Origin: Halocafeteria seosinensis
Lineage: Eukaryota > Sar > Bigyra > Bicosoecida
Reading direction: 5' to 3'
NCBI GenBank assembly: GCA_001687465.1
Contig: LVLI01000520.1
Location: forward strand, 1-27,004
DNA: 27,004 bases
In this document: piece by piece, positions 1-10,401 of the stretch
Layout of the letters: each line of letters begins with the position of its first letter
Position numbering within the stretch: position 1 is the stretch's first letter
Made by a program: the position numbers and the translations under genes
The notes under the pieces: model-generated
Databases searched by the model: none
What the model saw: the letters and a program-made list of their open reading frames with translations, nothing else
Told to the model about the DNA's origin: nothing

Positions 1-149
1 AAAAGAACACTTACCTACACCCCCGTTATCTCATCCGATGGGGCAATACTGGTATCACAGCTCATAGTGCCTGGTTTATCAGTTGGAGAGGAGGAGGAAG
101 AAGCAATGTGGCAGGAGGCAGAGCATCTGAAGTACTGCTCGTGAATCAC

Positions 150-450
150 TCGGCAGGGAGAAAGCGATGGCAGCACCAGCGCACTTTCCGCAAGCTAAGA
201 GCATCTATCAACACGTATGTGAAATCCCGGATTGCAAACTCGGGCGTGGGGCTCACGGCGGCAGTTCTCGTAGTGGACTGCGCGGGCACACGTCAGCTGC
301 CGCTCTTGAGGTGTTGCAGGAGTACCCGATGATCGTCCCACTGTTCGTTCCTCCAAGGATGACGTCAGTGCTGCAGCCTCTTGATAAGGCGTTTTTCGCT
401 CCATTCAAGAAACTGCTCCATTCAAGAAACTTTCGAAATCGTCCGTCTCC
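150..450 (+). pseudogene. Remnant of a pogo/Tigger-type (DDE_1) transposase
   Basis: Two overlapping frames together give the C-terminal catalytic part of a CENP-B/pogo/Tigger-like DDE_1 transposase. In the frame open from 108, residues reading AAVLVVDCAG (about 258-288) look like the strand bearing the second catalytic Asp. The reading then has to shift near 285-295 into the frame open from 167, which reads PLFVPPRMTSVLQPLD followed by FFAPFKK (about 337-408). This is the hallmark 'flPpnttsllQPLD...fK' motif with the third Asp. The N-terminal DNA-binding domains and first Asp are not visible in the window. A 17-bp tandem duplication at 398-431 lies directly after the motif, after which similarity is lost. 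It is a broken, inactive copy. The family call is from motif recognition only. Confidence 0.6.
398..431. repeat. 17-bp perfect tandem duplication
   Basis: The unit gctccattcaagaaact occurs twice head to tail (398-414 and 415-431). At 17 bp it shifts the frame of the transposase remnant it lies in, so it is one of the lesions that broke that copy. Confidence 0.9.
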
Positions 451-2001
451 CGGTTCATACTGTCATGTGGCAACAAGCTCTGCTCTCTTCCTGCTAGGGA
501 CAGACCGCTGTACCTTGAGCAGTGCATGGCGAAGAAAACATAATGTAGCACCTTACTTTCGAATGGATTCCAAGCTTCCTCAAGCGTATGTCTCCCAAAG
601 TTGTTCGTAGAGGTTGGGACCTGAGTCCAAACGAAACCCGACCACTTCAACTTCAGTTCCATTCGCTATCCTGATGGATTAGATTTTACAACATATTAGC
701 ATTCACAAAATCTTCGTTGCTTCCGCGTTCCCTGCTGGAAGGTGGCTCTGCATTAGTGCAGTTTAAACAGTGTGTGAAAGGCTTGTTTCCCCCTAAGCGA
801 CCACGTCGCTTTTCTATGAACGTCCGACATTCTCCAAGATGAGACATTGATTGTGATGAAGACAGACATGCATTGGCATTCTCTGGATTCATTCATTTGC
901 AGTGCGTTACTCTGGCCGTCAAGATTCATGAAGATTTTTTGGTGACTCTGTATCCTGGAGACTCCGGTTGAATCCGAGAGCTTCATCGCAGTATCCGAGG
1001 GCCTCCCCGTGCCCAATGCCTTTGCTGAAATAGGGACAACCCGTACAGTACTCCGTAGAACTTGTGTCATGTGCTGTACAATTTGTACATGGCATATTGT
1101 ATGAGTCCACCTCGTGGTACACCAAGGGCGGACGGATGATCTATAGGAACAATTCCACTAAGGTGTTGACTCCTCACACTTTGTACTCTCCTCGGTGGAA
1201 TAGGGTCGGTCTCCGTTAACGAGGGAGTGTGCGATAGCAGACGTGCAACGTTGAAAGCAACATGATAAATCGTACCCGACCGTACTCCAGTGGCACTGAG
1301 CCATCAAACTGTCAAGTGTATCTTGTCGCAGTGGCCGTCGCTTGTCAAGAAGTTAACAATTAATAGCTCGACGCGCAGAGATTCCAAAATGATAATCAAG
1401 AAGCTCACTGGCAGGGTTCAGTACACCGCGTATGCGGTGGAAGCAGCCATGGCTTAGCTCGAACAGATCGACACTACGCCCATTTACTAATCCCCAACCG
1501 GGATACTTTTATACAAGACTTGAATGTTAGAACTGTACCCATACTTCCTTTCTGAACTGCCAACTATCGGATACACATGTACTGTTTGCATTGTCCTCAC
1601 TATGTTAACCTAAAGAGTTCAACCCTTTACATACCTCCACAGCAGGAATCGCACCATACTGCAATTTCACTGAGTCCGAGTGGAAAGAATCAGGGAGAAT
1701 CTATTTGTATCTCTCTTGCTAACGAAAGCACAGAATCGAGCTTTGACCTCGTTAAGCTGTTTACGAAGAATCAGGTAGTGAACACAACAAGGTGTTTGTT
1801 CACACTGGACGAAGAAAGTAAGAATTGAATTTGGAACTTTAAAGAGTAGCGAGCACCGTCCTCTGCTCAGCACTGAAGGATTAGTAGAAAGCAACGCTTC
1901 ACGCTTTTCTCATTGATTTCACTGTACCAGCAATCAAATAGACGAAAGAATGCGGCAGCAGCCTTGCAGCAGTCAGTGAGCTGTCAAAGCAAAATGCACG
2001 A
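451..2001. other. Stretch without a recognisable gene
   Basis: Only short overlapping ORFs on both strands occur here. The longest on the plus strand that does not shadow anything is 1577-1828 (about 83 codons), with no motif I recognise. The first few hundred bases may be the 3' part of the transposon remnant at 150-450. No RNA gene or clear repeat was seen. Confidence 0.5.
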
Positions 2002-5000
2002 CTAGAGTCTGGAACGCTTCGAGTTATCCCCTTGCTCAAAAAACACATGAAGTGGTCGAATGTGCTCGATCACCGTTTGAGGGATAAGAGAGAGCATGTC
2101 TTCCTTGCGCCTTCCCTCCGATTGCAGTTGCTTGTAGATGGTTCTGTAGATCGTGGCGTAAAGGAGCACGTACAACGATACATCGCATAAGAAAAGTAGC
2201 ACCTCCATCGTGTGAACTGACTGCAACGATTTACTTGACTTTGCAAACAGTTTTTTACTCGATTCTACCAACTGGGGACGAATAAAACCTCTGTCCAGTG
2301 TGACCATCAGGTTAAGCCTCTGTATTTGTTCGAGTCTGGTCAGGTTTGGACCTGGAAGGCCCATGCTAGGCTCATACTGGTCCAATATCAGTTTGGCTGA
2401 GTATTCCAGGAATTCAATACCCACATCAATCCCTCGAGGAAAGAAAGAATCTTCATATGGATCGTTAGTTCCATTCTCCTCTCCGTCGCTTTCTAAACCT
2501 TGTGGACTGGTGGTAACATCTCCTCCAGGAAGATTCAAAGTGTTATTTCCGAAACGAAGTCCATTGTGGATCACTCGCAAGTATGACAACCTTTTCTCCA
2601 GTCTCCGTTTAGTGGCATTGAACGATTGAAAGAGTTCTCCGTCATTGATTAGAAGCTCACGGGTAAGGATGGTTACTTCCGTAGAGAGATGTACTCTTCT
2701 CTTACCGTAGTTGATGATCGACGCCGTGGTCGACGCTTGCTTCATAAAGTTAGCACGCATCACGAAACTTGAGCTGAACAGACCTATGAGGACTACAACT
2801 GCTATAACGAGTTGGAAGACTAGATTCCGAATGCGCTTCTCATCGGAACTGGCGCTGCGGCCGCTAAGAAGCAGCAGAAGTAGATTCATATTGTGGGAAA
2901 GAAGACGCGAACTTAACTTCCCTGATATACTACTTCGAGTCGGAGATGTCTTCGGAGATAAATCTTTAGAGTGAGCATTGAGTTCCGAGCCTTTTGCTGG
3001 CTTGTTTGGAGCCTTTCCGAGAAAGACGTTCGAAGTATAGCCGTCAGTGCGGTAAGGTTGTTCCATTGCCGACGAAGATGATTCTGAGGATGACTGCTGG
3101 TTAGCCTCTTCGTAATATCCTCGATTGTTTCCTGCGGTTGTATCCTCAACACCTTGAAGGAACACTCTGTCGGCTTGTTTTCCGACAGTTGCTTTGTCCC
3201 GCTCTCGAACCTGTTTCGTATCAGCTTGGAATGCGTTTGGGGGCTTCCATCCGGCATTTGAGCCTTCCTTACTGTTCCATTGTTCATTCTGCACGGCAAT
3301 CTGGGCCGAAGGGACTGTGTTCGCTGGCTTCGTACTGGTATCCACTGTATGTGAGTTTTCTTTACTGTCCCCATTTGTGTCTTCCAAGCGAACATCGGCC
3401 GAAGGACCTGTTTTTGATGACTTCGTTCTGGCTGAGTCTTCCTCACTGTTCCTATATGCTCTTTCCGTGGCAGCGCCGTCCGGCGTATCACTTCCATTTT
3501 CTTCCTGGAGTCCCATGGTAGTGTTAACAGCGTCTCCTTGCGAACTTTCAACGTTGCTTCTTCTTATTTGTCCATATAGTTGATTGTGAGCTCGTAAGTT
3601 CTCATCACAAAGTTTTGGAACAAACACATGAGGATACTTCTCTTCCCTTACGATACCATCCACTCCCTTCACGCACTTAAGCGACGCTTCCTGCTTCCCT
3701 TGCAGAGTGAGAGTCGTTTCTTGCGCTGCAGCGACTAGTTCAGCATCGTGCTCTGCGTCCATTCCCACGTCACTTTCTAATATTTCATGGGTTTCTTCGA
3801 GGTCTGATGAGTGTTCGAGCAAAATATTTAAGCTTGTTTGGTCTTCCCTCAGCAGTTCATCCGCTGTTTTCCGCTGTGCTTTTGGGGAGATGCTTTCGTC
3901 GACTTTGCCTTTGGCCGGGACATTCAAATTGCTGTTCTTAGCTCTGCTACTAGTGGTCGCCTCTAGTGCGCGTGGGGTTTTGGGAGATGGTCTGGTTTGG
4001 GGGACCTTTTGAACGCCGTTTTCATTCTTTTTGTTTCGACAGAACAGTTTTGAGTTATCTCTCAATTCTGAAGATTCCAACTGCTGCTCAAACATAGATG
4101 CCTCCCCCTCCTCGCTTTGCTCAATTTTATCATAAATGCGGCTGATAGCCTTGTACTTCTTACGGAAAAACTTGATCACTCTTAAGGGTATACGCTCAAC
4201 AATGCTGTGGAGACCTACACGAGCATCAGCGATGGCACGGATTCCGGGGCGAAATACTAAGAACGCCGCCATAATTATACCGAGTCCTTTTGTTCCAAAA
4301 AGTACAGCTTGTATTAATATGGATAGCCTCGAAGTTTGGCGGCTTGCAGAGTCATACATGTCCGCCATAGTTTCATAAGCTTCCAGAAGCACGGAATACG
4401 TGTTGTCTGCTACAAGTCGCCACAGCGGTTCATCCTTGGGCTGGCTCATTTGATCCATGCCAAAGTCAGACATCGTTGCCACTGCAGCGGTAAACAAGTT
4501 ACCGGCATCCCAGAGGCCCCTTCTTTCTGCGCGCGACCCCTCGTTAGGGTCGTAGAATTCAAGGGGGAGCACAGAATCGGCCCAGAGAGAAGTTATCGCC
4601 GGGTTCCGGTATCCATGTACTGCAAGACATGCCAATGTAAAACAAGATGTGTCGGAAAAAGCTACAAGATATAGGCGATATGATGGAATGTGTGTACGTA
4701 CGATACATATCTTTGTGGGCTCCTGCCAGCAGCTCTTCCGCGTCTTCCAAGGTTCTTTGTCCCATTAAGAAGAATGGTTCTTTTTTGGCCGCAGCGCCAA
4801 GATGCATGTTTCTTGAGAAACACCATGTGTCTTGTATACTCATGCGTGCTTTGCCAGAATAGTATATACTCTTATTTGTATTTTCAAAGTTTTTCAGCAA
4901 GACAATCGAAGTAATGAAAGTTCCCAGAGTAAGCAGGAAAAGAAGAACCACGCTCGTACGGAACCATACCTTGATTCTATGTAGCGTATGAAATTCTTCA

Positions 5001-7673
5001 CACTTAACTCTCCACTGAAACTGAGGAGCTCCACCACCACCTGCAACAGTCGAGGGATGCTTTGATCCGACGATGCTTCCTTCTACTGGGTGCCGGGTTT
5101 CCTCGTCTTGGTCTATTCGAGACTTATTCAGGTACGCTTCAGCTTTGCTTTCGTCATTAAGGACAAATAGGCAGAATAGTCCGTAGCTATACGCTACATG
5201 CTTATTTGATGGATACTCCCCTAGAAGCTCACAGTATGTTGCTCGGGCCTTCTCTCGCGCCTCATAAATTTCTTCCAGAACCGTTGCAATGGAACCTCGG
5301 TCCGTTTCGTCCTCAGACCGAAGTAACTCCCAAAATTTGGTTATTTTTCGAATAGTTAGTACATGATTTTCTCGGGCTTCATTAATCTTCTTTTTAAATT
5401 GTATGGCTGAAACCATATCTTTTCCCGTCCCCATGCTTTCGTGTTGCCGTATCTGATTCCACGCATGGATCTTGCTGAACAGTAAGAATCTTAAATCCAG
5501 CGGTGCTTCCAGTCTCTGAGCTTCGTTTAACAACTTCACAGCCCTGGTGCTATTGTTTGAGTACGTCAATATGAGATAGGCGTAAACAATACGAACAAAC
5601 ACACTCTCCGGAAAGGACGTCAACGCAGCGTTCAAAACAATTGTAGCCTGTTTGAAGTTTTCTCGCGTCGGATTCTCTAGGAGTGCTCGCACCATCAATT
5701 CGATATCGTACTCCAAAATAAAATACCGTTTTACTATCTCAGCCAAAGGATACCTATCATTTTGGCTATCACTTGACATAATATCCGAATGAGCATTCAC
5801 ACTCTTGGACACGTCCTCATCCTTTTGCTCCTTGCCAGCATCGTCTCCTCGCAAACGATCTACGGTCCTTGATCGGTCGGAAGAAGCCCACTGGTTGATC
5901 CTGTCTTCCTTGTGAATCTTGGAGCGAGAGGGAGGAGACAGCAAGTCTGTCATCGTGGTATTTGATAGGCGATACTTCGAACCTCGGAATTTTCTCCGCT
6001 TTTCATATAGTTCATGTGGGGAGAAAGCCTGAGCGGCGGCGTCCGTGATTCCCAATCGCATCATCTCTTCGTCGTACTTGAGCTGATTGCCTATCTTCCA
6101 GCTTAGTTTGAAAAGCCACCGATAACGAATACGTGGAAGCTGCATTCCAGTTAGCCCAGGCAGTATGGCGACAGCCATCCACGCTATCGAAAACGTTCTA
6201 AGTGACGATCCAGATATTTTACCGATCGAAACTGCGGTAGAGCAAAGCGGGGGACAAGCAATTGTGTGTAGCGCCAATATCAATTATAGAACAAAAAACA
6301 ATTACCTATGACGGTTCCAAGGGACAACCACAACAAAATCAGGTACATGATGGATCTCATCCGATTCATCCACATCTTAAAGAAAGGCAGCGTAACATTT
6401 AGAAAACTGGCAAGAAAAAGCAGCATCAAAAACGTTAAAAGCGAAAGCAGGACTGCCTCTTTTCTCAGGAGCACCACCGCGAGAGTCAAAACACTCCGCA
6501 TCATTGTATCATAAAAGTCAAGTCTCCCTATTGGTTTAGCCGTAGGTAGACTGGAATTCGGGTTGTCGTCAAAGTAAACCAATGAGGTCAATAAAGCAAA
6601 CGGTACGAATACGATTAAAGTCTGCGAAACGAGAGCAACGCATACTCCGTAGATACAAACGAAGCAAATACTTCTAAACGAGTTATCTTACAATTATTGA
6701 GCTGACTTTGAAGAGGACCATGGGAAATTCGGAACAAGAAACCTCCCCCAGAAACGTGCTTAAGTTGGAGCAGTCAAAAGGTATTGAAAGGATAGTCATA
6801 ATTGGGATAAAACCTGAACGCACAACTTGCGTCACAGGAGTATATGAAACCGATGGATATGACTAACTCGATGTTTTGTGCGACAATCTTACCAGCTGTC
6901 AAGACAATGCTCACTAACGCCCTCAGAGTCTTCAGCGGCCATATGGACTTATAGCTTTCGTTCTGTGGTGGGACCAAGGATTAAAGAAGAATCAAAGTCA
7001 TACGAGAGAAATCCTTCACATACGAGTATATCCCACCCCACGTAAATTGCATCTGCAAGGCCATGAAAGAGTCAACTACGATAAGTGAAGTAAAGGACAA
7101 GTGAAGTAAAAGGAAGCAGTCACTTACTCAACAGAGACAACCAAGCTACGACTAAAACGCCAGCGTACGCTGTAGAACAAGTAAATTCCGGAAGTGCGGT
7201 GGTTGAAGCCCTGTTACGGTTTTAACATACCTATAACGAAGGCAGTTGGACTGTTCGGTGGCAATATTATCGACACCACCGAAATGTTTGAGGCCCATCC
7301 AAAGGTTTCTTCATGCCATCCGAATACGGGGCTCACAAGAAGCTGGACCACTTGAGCCCAATCAAGGACCAGCAGAATAACTTCCTGAAAAAGCAGTTAA
7401 CGGTAACGGTGAGCACTTCACGCAGCTTCTATTAGGTACAATAGCTGTACATAATGACTGCATCCTTTGTCAAGAGCTTACCAAAAGTTTGGAAGTTGAA
7501 TTCACTTTCTGGTTTTCTGTCATCAACTTGAGCAAACGAAATACGACATATAGAACACGGTCTTTCCAATTGTTCCCGGAGCTGGGCAAACTGAGGTCAG
7601 CTGACAAGGAAACCTCGTTCTCCAGCCCATGGTCAGCACCCGATTCTTCATTCTCTCGATGATACGAGCTCAT
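2002..7673 (-). CDS. Tmc (tiny macrocysts)-like large multipass membrane protein, nine exons
   Basis: Exons on the minus strand, in transcript order: 7673-7482, 7384-7231, 7169-7128, 7052-7024, 6962-6893, 6813-6692, 6621-6306, 6231-4702, 4619-2002. The eight introns (97, 61, 75, 61, 79, 70, 74 and 82 bp) all run GT to AG and all keep the frame, giving about 1690 residues. The first in-frame ATG after an upstream stop is at 7673. Residues 40-335 hold about eight or nine hydrophobic segments. Residues 477-686 form a TPR-like helical region (YFILEYDIEL, then repeated pairs including YPSNKHVAYSYGLFCLFV). Two pairs of membrane segments follow (about 731-755 with 918-941, and 1416-1439 with 1623-1646), each bounding a loop with N-glycosylation-type sites. 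A polar acidic linker fills 970-1410. The C-terminus has MLSLIPQTVIEHI. This order resembles protist TmcB/TmcC-like proteins. A sensory or structural membrane role is inferred. The family call is from memory of its layout. Confidence 0.75.
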
Positions 7674-10401
7674 CGTAGCGCCGTGAGGATATATGGATGC
7701 CAACTTAGATAATATTTCTTCTTATCGAGGAAGAAAATACTTGGGCGCGTCTGTCTGTGTCGTACGGTAGAATAAAGCGACAAACCGTTCCAGTTGTCAC
7801 TCGTCAAACGTCGAGTGATTTGCGAAACAAGGGACTTGTTTCTTTGCTGGTACGGAGTCCTACGTCCGCAAAAACACTTGGGCGAAGCGTGAGTAGTATT
7901 ATTGTTGCGATTTTGCAAAACGTTAAGCCTTAAGTATTCTATCCGAAAACAGAAGCTGTGCTGGTGCAGTGAAGCACAGCGAGTCGTCCTCGCGACTCCT
8001 TACACGTGTTCGGATGTTGCTCGCCGCGAATTCGCGAGCTTCAACTTTTGGGAACAGCCTTCCAGTAACAGTTCAAGACAAACATCGTAGCAAAATATAA
8101 AAAGCGCTACTTGCCTTAATTGGACAGGACACGGGAAATGAAAATGAAATTCTTGGAAGAGGTGGACTTCGCTACATCGCGCCTCCACTAGCACACGAAT
8201 CCCCAGACGACCGCAAACTGAGGACTTTGCTCGAATGGAATCGCATACCATACGTAGAGCATCTCAGAGCATTCCGATGGGGTTTTTTGATAGTAACCTA
8301 TCCGACAATTCTTCGTCCATGACCAATTTCGAGGTAGTGCTTTCCCACCCACTCCAGTACTCTCCCCATCTGTAGTTGACGATTGAAGCTGTCGTAAACG
8401 CTCGGTCGGCAGTGACTTTCCAGGCCCTCTGACGTATACACACACGTTGAGGAGTTATCCATAGTATCGTAAATGGTTCCTTTCTACGAAAGCGGTCGTT
8501 GTTCCGCTTGTTTTGTGGGCCCTCAGTTAAACGGGGCGAGCCAGCACTGGGGCAGTGACTGTGCTCACTACGGGAAAACTACCGGGACACACCAGAGCTT
8601 CGACTCTAGCCGAACAATTTTCGATTCTGTCTTAGAACTTGTGGGCAAGCTAACCGCAATTTTCAGTCCATTGCTGTCCACTTTAATCCCACTTGTACGG
8701 TTGTATTTAGAGTAAGATGATTCACTGAATAGCTACGCGCAACCACACCTCGCCGAGTACTGCCATCTCTTCCAGGCATTACTGGAAGATACAAAAATAT
8801 TTGACCGACGTTCTTTATACTTCCATGCGTTTTTTGCCTTCCATTGATACCAAAAACGATGGGCTTCGCGAGATTGGACAATTGCTGGAAGTACTCGCCT
8901 TCAGCACTAGTTTTGCTTCTTCTTTTGCTCCTGTTTACTCTCAAGATTCATTAGTTCATGTAATGCCTTCTGGTATCTGCTAGACTCTCAGGAGAGATGC
9001 TTCTCGCTGTAATGTAGTACAGCCTCCAGCTTCGTCATGCCTTCCTTTGGGCCGCCAACATTCTTCAAGGCGAAATCTCTGCAGCTAGATATCCCATGGA
9101 TTAATTTGTAGAGGATCATCCTAGTATTCCAACGCTTCGGTCAAGGTCCTCCGCGGAGAGAGCATGTCACTGTCGCTGTTTAACTGGGGGTGCCCAGGAA
9201 TTTCGTCAATACCATTGGTGGTACATGCGAGAGGGAATACCTTTGATGAAATAGACAGCAGCTTCGCGGGTAGTAATCTGCAGCACTTAAGGGCTCCTCG
9301 TGTCGGCTCAGACGGAAATACACCACCAAGGATCGATCCCCAGCACCCAAACTCACCAAGGTATCGAATCTTCATATTTTCCCTGTGTTCCCTGGTTGTA
9401 ACATAGGCTACATAGCATATCGTACAAGTGACCGTTCTGACATCACCAGGCGCGCAAATCGCAAGACAACAGGACAAACCAGTGTCTGCCCAAACATTAC
9501 ATCCGAGTGAAACTTCCACAATCCCTACAATTCTCGTGGAACTTGCAAACTCGCAGCTTCACACACAACGTCTGTGAGGTACCACGTTGCAAGTTGCAAC
9601 TTGCAGGCTGTTGCAACGGCATTCTGTCGGAGGTACGCGACGACACGGACGTCCACACATAATATTTACGACGACCATATGGATGTGCCAGTGAGACTGG
9701 GACTTCGTGGTGCAAGTTGCACAGTGTCGTTGGAGCGCCTGTCGAGTTTCTTGGCCACTGGCATATGGCTGATATGTATTCAATTCCACCCTACCTTGCA
9801 TGTCTGCGTATCCTTGGAGTGGCGTTACCCTGCTTGTCCTATGAGTATCATCCACCTGATCGATGCTGATCTGATTCGGCACACTACACTCCAAACATGC
9901 AACAAGGTCGGTGGATAATTGCGATAACCGCATTGGCAACCAGAGGTCCATGAGCAGAGTTACAGACCCCATTTTGATCATCATTGGATGACCACAGCAG
10001 GTTATACACTACTGTACAGTAATTACGCCCAGTATGCTGTACTGTAAAGTTCAACATTGGTCGAGTTACAGTGGTTGCCTAAGTGGTACACAGCTGACAA
10101 CTACTGTATCTTGTGCTGCTGCGCTGGTCGTCGTTAGGTTGGCAATTTGCAAAGCTCTCCGGTTACCCTTGCTTTTATTTCACTATTTGAACTTTTTGGA
10201 ATAAGCTCTCGTGACGTCTCCTCCTTGAAACTGCTTCAACCCGAGTGAGCAGGGTTCCTGGGAACCCGACTGGCACCTACACTCGAGTCGTCGGAACCCG
10301 CACTGTGGCTCACAGTAGAAATATCTTCAAGTATTGGTAATTGCAAACTATTACACATTTTGAATGCAAACAACGAGGAGGTGCTTTTCGAAAAAGGCAA
10401 A
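7674..10401. other. Intergenic stretch with weak ORF remnants
   Basis: No gene here can be named. Plus-strand frame 8096-8322 is open for about 75 codons and reads like protein (GRGGLRYIAPPLAHESPDDR) but lacks an ATG. Minus-strand 9121-9519 is open for 132 codons, unrecognised, and overlaps an 80-codon plus ORF. Overlapping ORFs of 114 (plus) and 141 (minus) codons at 9559-9984 cannot be told apart. Minus-strand text at about 8900-9090 looks like a decayed coding stretch broken by several stops. The region includes the likely promoter of the Tmc-like gene (just above 7673) and of the LRR gene (below 10402). Confidence 0.4.
9588..9605. repeat. 18-bp perfect palindrome TGCAAGTTG/CAACTTGCA
   Basis: The sequence TGCAAGTTGCAACTTGCA equals its own reverse complement. 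The core TGCAAGTTGCA recurs once at 9709-9719. It could be a dimeric factor site or a leftover of a repeat. No function can be assigned. Confidence 0.8.

Noticed and set aside
2913-3551. A 212-codon minus-strand ORF in another frame of the Tmc-like last exon
   Set aside because: It lies inside the 873-codon exon on the same strand, in the region encoding the polar linker, where repeated codons leave a second frame open by chance.
4647-4914. Plus-strand ORFs spanning the last intron region of the Tmc-like gene
   Set aside because: Antisense to exon 8 and intron 8; no motif, and the minus-strand splice model explains the region.
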